NCBI RefSeq assembly: GCF_901000735.1
Contig: NC_081547.1
Coordinates: 23,366,046 to 23,430,045 of the forward strand
DNA: 64,000 bases
DNA from: Corylus avellana
Taxonomy: Eukaryota > Streptophyta > Magnoliopsida > Fagales > Betulaceae
Direction: 5' to 3'
Below, piece after piece: positions 60,001-64,000 of this stretch; positions within the stretch are counted from its first letter, which is position 1, and each line of letters begins with the position of its first letter. The translations under genes were made by a program, and so were the position numbers. A model generated the notes under the pieces. It was given only the letters and a program-made list of their open reading frames with translations, did no database searches and was not told where the DNA came from.

Positions 60001-61723
60001 TCCAAGGTGCATGATTCGACACAGTACCTAAACTTGGTCCACTATTTCCAGCTGAGGCCACAGTGAGGATTCCCTTCTTCATGGCATGAAATGAACCGAT
60101 TGCTATTGAGTCAACGTCGTAACCCACAAATATTCCACCAATAGAAATCGATATAATGTCCACACCATCATTTATAGCAGCTTCAAAACCAGCAAGCAAG
60201 TCCATATCCGAGCACCCAAAGGTGTCCCAGCAGACCTTGTACATGGCCACCCTAGCTGAGGGCACTGCACCACGTGCAGTGCCTTCGGCGAGCCCATAGA
60301 GGCTTGCATTTTGAACTAGGCTGCCGACCGCTGTTGACGATGTGTGGGTCCCGTGCCCTTGCACATCGACCGGAGAAATTATGTCCCCCGGATTCTCTAG
60401 GCGATCGAGCTTGAAGTACTTTGCACCTATCAGCTTGCTTCAGGTTCCCAAACAGAAACAACAGCAACAAATGTTATTTAGAAAACTATTATACGATTGA
60501 GATGACGTTGTAATTAGGAAAAAGATACTCAAACTTTTCTAATTAGAAAGAATCATATAATCATTAAAATCTAAGTCCACAAGATCTAAAATCATTAAAA
60601 ATATCTAAGTTCACAAGATCTTAAAAATTTCTGCGATCATTTCTGAAAATAAAATAACTTTTGGAGTTGAATTTTAATGTGTTTCTCAGGTGAAAATGAA
60701 TCGATTGAGCTTCATATTGGTAGGTGCATGAAAAAAGAAGAAAAAGAAAAGAAAATGGACACGATTTTACTTGTTGCATCCTGAGAAATTAGCGTAGCGG
60801 CGACAATTTCCTTTCCATCTTGCGGGTGGAGGACCAAGGCCGTCATCCTTAAAGCTCTCAGCATGTGGAGAAATCCCTGGCATGCACGAAGTTTGATCAT
60901 TTGTAATTTGTTAATAAATAAAAAACGATAATTTAAAATAATTTAAAATTAATATATATATATATATATATATATAAAAATCCAAGAACCTGTATCCAAT
61001 AGGCCCACAATTATATCGCTCTCTATTTTCAAGTTCCTTCTTGCATTTAAAGGTAACCCAACGAAGTCCCATGACTTGGTAGTTTGTAGCTGGTGATACC
61101 TATTCGGCATCACATGTAGCACCTCGTTCCTATCTGAATTCACAACAAAAACTCTCTTCATATAAATCCCATATATATAATTTCAATCAAAATAATAATT
61201 GAGGAACATATATATATATGGCTTCACAATAATATACCCAATAGCTTTTGCGCTTCATCTTTTGTTAGATGTGCAGCAAATGCATTGAAGCTCGTGTAAC
61301 TGTAGACCATGGACTTCCTGGCATCAACAATGCTGTTCCATGCATGCAAACCCATTAAATCTCAAAAAATAAATAAAAAAAATATCATGTTCATATATAT
61401 ATATATATGTGTGTGTATGTGTGTGTGTATATAAAAGCCAACCTACGTACCTTCCTTTGACAGACGAGAGGACATTTAGATTAATGTTTCTTTGAACTCT
61501 AGAGTCTGCGGACACGGGACCATTTTGCAGGAAAGCAATGTAGTATTCCTGTACAATAAATTCGATTATTGCATGAAAATAAAGCATAATTAATTAATGA
61601 GAAGACAAATAAAACATGCACGCAAGCACGTACCTTTTTCTCAACTCCAATTTGACCGACAACACCACCTATCAAGACCAAGAGAAGAGGAAGAAGAAGC
61701 CGATGATATTTCGCCCCCGACAT
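57077..61723 (-). CDS. Subtilisin-like serine protease, SBT4.14-like, 11 exons
   Basis: Exons: 61723-61634, 61548-61451, 61332-61238, 61133-60990, 60876-60771, 60437-59924, 59324-59227, 59145-58921, 58824-58710, 58592-58379, 57612-57077; 744 aa. A secreted subtilase (S8A). Visible: signal peptide [21 protein letters not shown]9 prodomain ([10 protein letters not shown]...), Asp141 (LLDTG), His206 (GHGTHTSST), Asn309 (SAGNSGP) and Ser534 (SGTSMACPH), with the C-terminal Fn-III-like region ending SPVVIYSP. The exon-rich structure matches the SBT4 group rather than the SBT1 group. SBT4.14 (XSP1) is a xylem-expressed member, and the identification is by resemblance only. All eleven exons join in phase with GT-AG introns. 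Introns carry a MITE (57715-57945) and a TRIM-like element plus an unrecognised insert (59347-59870). A tandem paralogue follows at 62885. Confidence 0.93.
57715..57945. mobile_element. Small MITE related to the one at 47067
   Basis: Right end atttctcaaacgcaatcccaaacatgc is the complement of the left-end wording at 47067 (ttgggatt-cgtttgagaaat). The inside repeats aaaagctt/aagctttt words. It lies in the last intron of the SBT4.14-like gene; ends are approximate. Confidence 0.5.
59347..59552 (+). mobile_element. TRIM-like element in an SBT4.14-like intron
   Basis: The left repeat (59347-59431, tactagaatattaattaaat...gatttaata) is followed by a primer-site-like tggtataagagtca (59432-59445). 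A short inside follows, then a diverged right repeat (about 59500-59552, caattaaata...gatggtttaaca). Same family as 14685-14940. Confidence 0.6.
59556..59870 (+). other. Unrecognised coding-like insert in an SBT4.14-like intron
   Basis: About 300 bp of clearly more GC-rich sequence with a long open frame on the plus strand (from 59564), antisense to the gene. It directly follows the TRIM-like element. No domain is recognisable. It could be a fragment of a larger transposon or a captured gene piece. Confidence 0.35.
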
Positions 61724-62884
61724 ATATATGTTTCAATAATATATAATATTGTCTTCTTCCTTTTCCTCCTCTTCTTCTCCGTATCTACTAATCTCACGCA
61801 GGGTGATATATAACGAGCATGACACCCTGTATTGCTTCACAAGAAAAGAAAAGCAGTTCGATTGAGGATAAAAACAGCCTTGTCTCCTTTAACATTTCAA
61901 CCCCGGTTCCTCAGGTTTTCGGTTGGAAAAACCAGGAAAAGGAAGATAACAGAATTTCTGGTTGTCTTTCGCTTTATATTCAATGTACTTATACTTAGGC
62001 TTTGCTTCTTTTGGATAAACTTTGTTCAGCATTCCCATCCCCTATCTTTGTCTGTTTCATAATTCTGTTAAGGAAAAATCCATGCGAAGATTTAGGTAGG
62101 CCTAAGACCGTAAATGAATTAATAAAACTACCCGTGAACTCGCTCGACCTCGATTTAATTGTTAAACAGGCTGTTTATGAATACAAAACAAGGCTCAATT
62201 ATTAAAATTATTCATATTTGTATAAAACTCAGCTTGTCTGGATTAACGTTCATAAACACATTAGCCAATTGATCAACAAATGCAATAGGACAAAGACATA
62301 GACTGCCCTCCAAGAGATGGTGACACACAAAATGGCTGTCAATCCCAATGCTGATATCCTTATGATGATATAAGGATTGTCATACCATAACAAGTATGGT
62401 CATCCCCACATCACATAAGTCCCATGGCAGGTAAATAACCTCCATGGAGATTACTAAAAAGTGAAATGATATAATTAACCCTTCGCCAAGAGTTATATTA
62501 TACTCTATAAATAAAGTGAGAATCAAAAAGTTACATTCGTTCGTTTTTTCTAACAACATTCTCTGACTTCTTTCTCTTTGTCCTCTATAACATTTCCACC
62601 ATAATGGGAGACTTTCAAAGATCTTAGTTTATTGTATATATAATTCTACAAATTAGTATACTTATGTTCCAATTATAGTTAATTGGGCAAATAGATCAGA
62701 AAAAGTTGATTAAAATGGAGAAATTAATCAAAAGTAGCTTAGAATTACATAGTTCCGAATTGCAATATACATAAGCATACAAGATCCCAATTTGATTCGA
62801 TTAGAAAGACAAAAGACAAAAAACAAAACAAAAAATAAAACAAAACAAAAAAAATGATAGACATGCCTCTATGAGTACGTACTG
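61724..62884. other. Intergenic between tandem subtilases
   Basis: Holds the promoter of the SBT4.14-like gene (minus strand; a TATATA word at 61807-61812 about 85 bp upstream of the ATG is a possible TATA box) and the 3' region of the paralogue. 62740-62880 resembles the 3' flank of the first copy (56935-57000; shared tagcttagaa, acataagc, tacaag, gacatgcc words). No other gene seen. Confidence 0.45.
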
Positions 62885-63465
62885 TTAGATTGGACCTCTT
62901 TCTTTGTTTCCCGTTTTCATATTACCATTTTCTGGACTATAAATGACAATAGGGCTCCTTACGATTTTGCGGGAACTTTTCCATACAAGTGAGCCTGAAA
63001 CCATTTGCATGCTTGCCATTGCCTTCGCCCTCACGACAACCCTGTAGCACAGCTTCTGATTGACGCGAGTGAAGACGAGACTCATGGGCTTCACAGTGAT
63101 GTCAACTCCTCTGGGAGCTCTAATGGTGGCATTGTAGACGGATGGAGCAGCACCGACATTGGTGACTACTCTCTGGAAAACACCTGTTGTTATCTGTAGC
63201 TTGCTTTTCAAGCTAAGATGCATGGTTGGATAGTTGAGATCGTCGTAGCCAATTCCAGGAAGGAATTTTGAACAATCTATGGATTTTGAACCGACGAGGA
63301 CTGCCAAAGAGGATGAATTATACCCCTCGTGGCATAGGAACTGGGTGTAAAGCATTTCGCCCATGTCATAAATTAAGCCAGGGCTCACGGCTCGAGTTGG
63401 ATTCACTTGACCAGCACCATATGCAAATTCTCCTTCTGTATTCACCCTCCGGCTCATAGAATTTG
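62885..63465 (-). CDS. Last exon of a tandem SBT4.14-like subtilase paralogue (partial)
   Basis: 581 nt, opening in phase 1 after an AG acceptor like the last exon of the neighbouring gene, and encoding 193 codons including the stop. It begins [20 protein letters not shown] and contains [30 protein letters not shown] and WKSSRKIVRSPIVIYSP, closely matching residues 567-744 of the first copy. It differs by a longer C-terminus (ENGNMKTGNKERGPI after IVIYSP). In the first copy the preceding intron is 766 bp, so the catalytic-Ser exon of this paralogue is expected beyond 64000; absence here is not evidence of truncation. Confidence 0.85.
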
Positions 63466-64000
63466 CTTCACAATTAAATCGATGCAAGTGTCAGCCATGA
63501 AGAAGATAAGCATTATGGGCAAGTAGAGAAGAACCTTATAAGAAATGGATACAAATCAATCTTTTGAAGCACACAAAGCTTTGAAGTATGATTAAAACAG
63601 GAGTCTAACCCCAAATGGTTTGGCTCAAGTGATAAGTCACTTTGCTAATTTGGTGCCACATGAAGCATTAGAGCATCTCTATTGAGCTCTTTAAATTTGG
63701 CTTTTTTAAAAAAAATTAAAAAAGCTCACAAAAAGAGTAATTTAACACGCTCTCTACTCTATTTCAAATTTAATTTTGATCAACGAGGCTATCTAAATAC
63801 CAAGTGCAAAAAGTAAAAGTTATTTAGTTTTTTAATCTTATATATTCATTTTCCTTCTCTCTCTCATTATATATTCATTTTTAATCTTATATAAGAAAAT
63901 AATAATATGTAACTAAAGTAGAAGAAGATATAATGAGTTTGATATTTGATTCATTTTAATAGTGACTTTTCAAATTTTAAAAAGTGAGTTTTTCTCTTCA
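63466..64000. other. Intron of the tandem subtilase paralogue
   Basis: Contains ttttgaagcacacaaagctt (63561-63580), which also occurs in the matching intron of the first copy (58178-58197), so the duplication included introns. The rest is AT-rich with no exon recognisable. Confidence 0.6.

Noticed and set aside
62885..63465. Calling the second SBT4.14-like copy a truncated pseudogene
   Set aside because: The corresponding intron in the first copy is 766 bp, so the preceding exon would lie outside the window; the exon itself is intact.
1..64000. CRISPR arrays, bacterial operons or horizontally transferred islands
   Set aside because: No spaced identical direct repeats or prokaryotic gene structure; all genes are spliced plant families or intronless plant genes.

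Overview
This is plant nuclear DNA, most likely from a woody eudicot (rosid-type). The genes have many GT-AG introns, the background is AT-rich, and the products are plant-specific families: a class I TCP factor, PEX16/SSE1, a proline-rich C2-domain phospholipase D and subtilases of the SBT1 and SBT4 types. Gaps and introns are packed with MITEs, SINEs, LINE pieces, TRIM-like elements and one Ty1/copia element. The species cannot be named from the sequence. All exon models were built by hand from splice signals. Every complete multi-exon model keeps frame from start to stop, and its length agrees with what I recall of the family.

Layout. 1-1729 is a MITE-bearing upstream region. 1730-8777 (+) is a GET3 targeting ATPase in 7 exons, with a decayed antisense LINE in intron 3. 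10045-10317 holds two identical tRNA-Leu(AAG) genes, head to head. 11565-12662 (-) is URM1 in 4 exons. It faces PEX16 (13242-17950, +, 8 exons) across a 579 bp shared promoter. 17951-21887 holds repeats and the TCP promoter. 21888-22943 (+) is an intronless TCP9-like gene. 22944-29060 has no gene but several MITEs and a second cluster of TCP-type binding motifs. 29061-45171 (-) is a 10-exon phospholipase D beta. Its introns contain a nearly intact-looking but broken copia element (31476-36509), LINE pieces and a retroposon flanked by a 49 bp direct repeat. 45172-49217 is repeats. 49218-52270 (-) is an SBT1.1-like subtilase in 3 coding exons. 57077-61723 (-) is an SBT4.14-like subtilase in 11 exons. 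62885-63465 (-) is the last exon of a tandem paralogue that continues beyond the window.

The genes are independently transcribed. GET3 (ER insertion of tail-anchored proteins) and PEX16 (ER-to-peroxisome membrane biogenesis) both serve membrane-protein sorting. URM1 supplies sulphur for tRNA wobble thiolation. PLD beta makes phosphatidic acid. The three subtilases are secreted proteases.

The most unusual signal is in the SBT1.1-like gene. Both coding-region introns begin and end almost exactly at the ends of a TRIM-like terminal repeat that is also found in PEX16 and the SBT4.14-like gene. Splicing restores what looks like the pre-insertion coding sequence. This suggests two introns created by retrotransposon insertion. 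The second main signal is a family of Mutator-like MITEs with 9 bp target duplications, which share termini but carry unrelated interiors.
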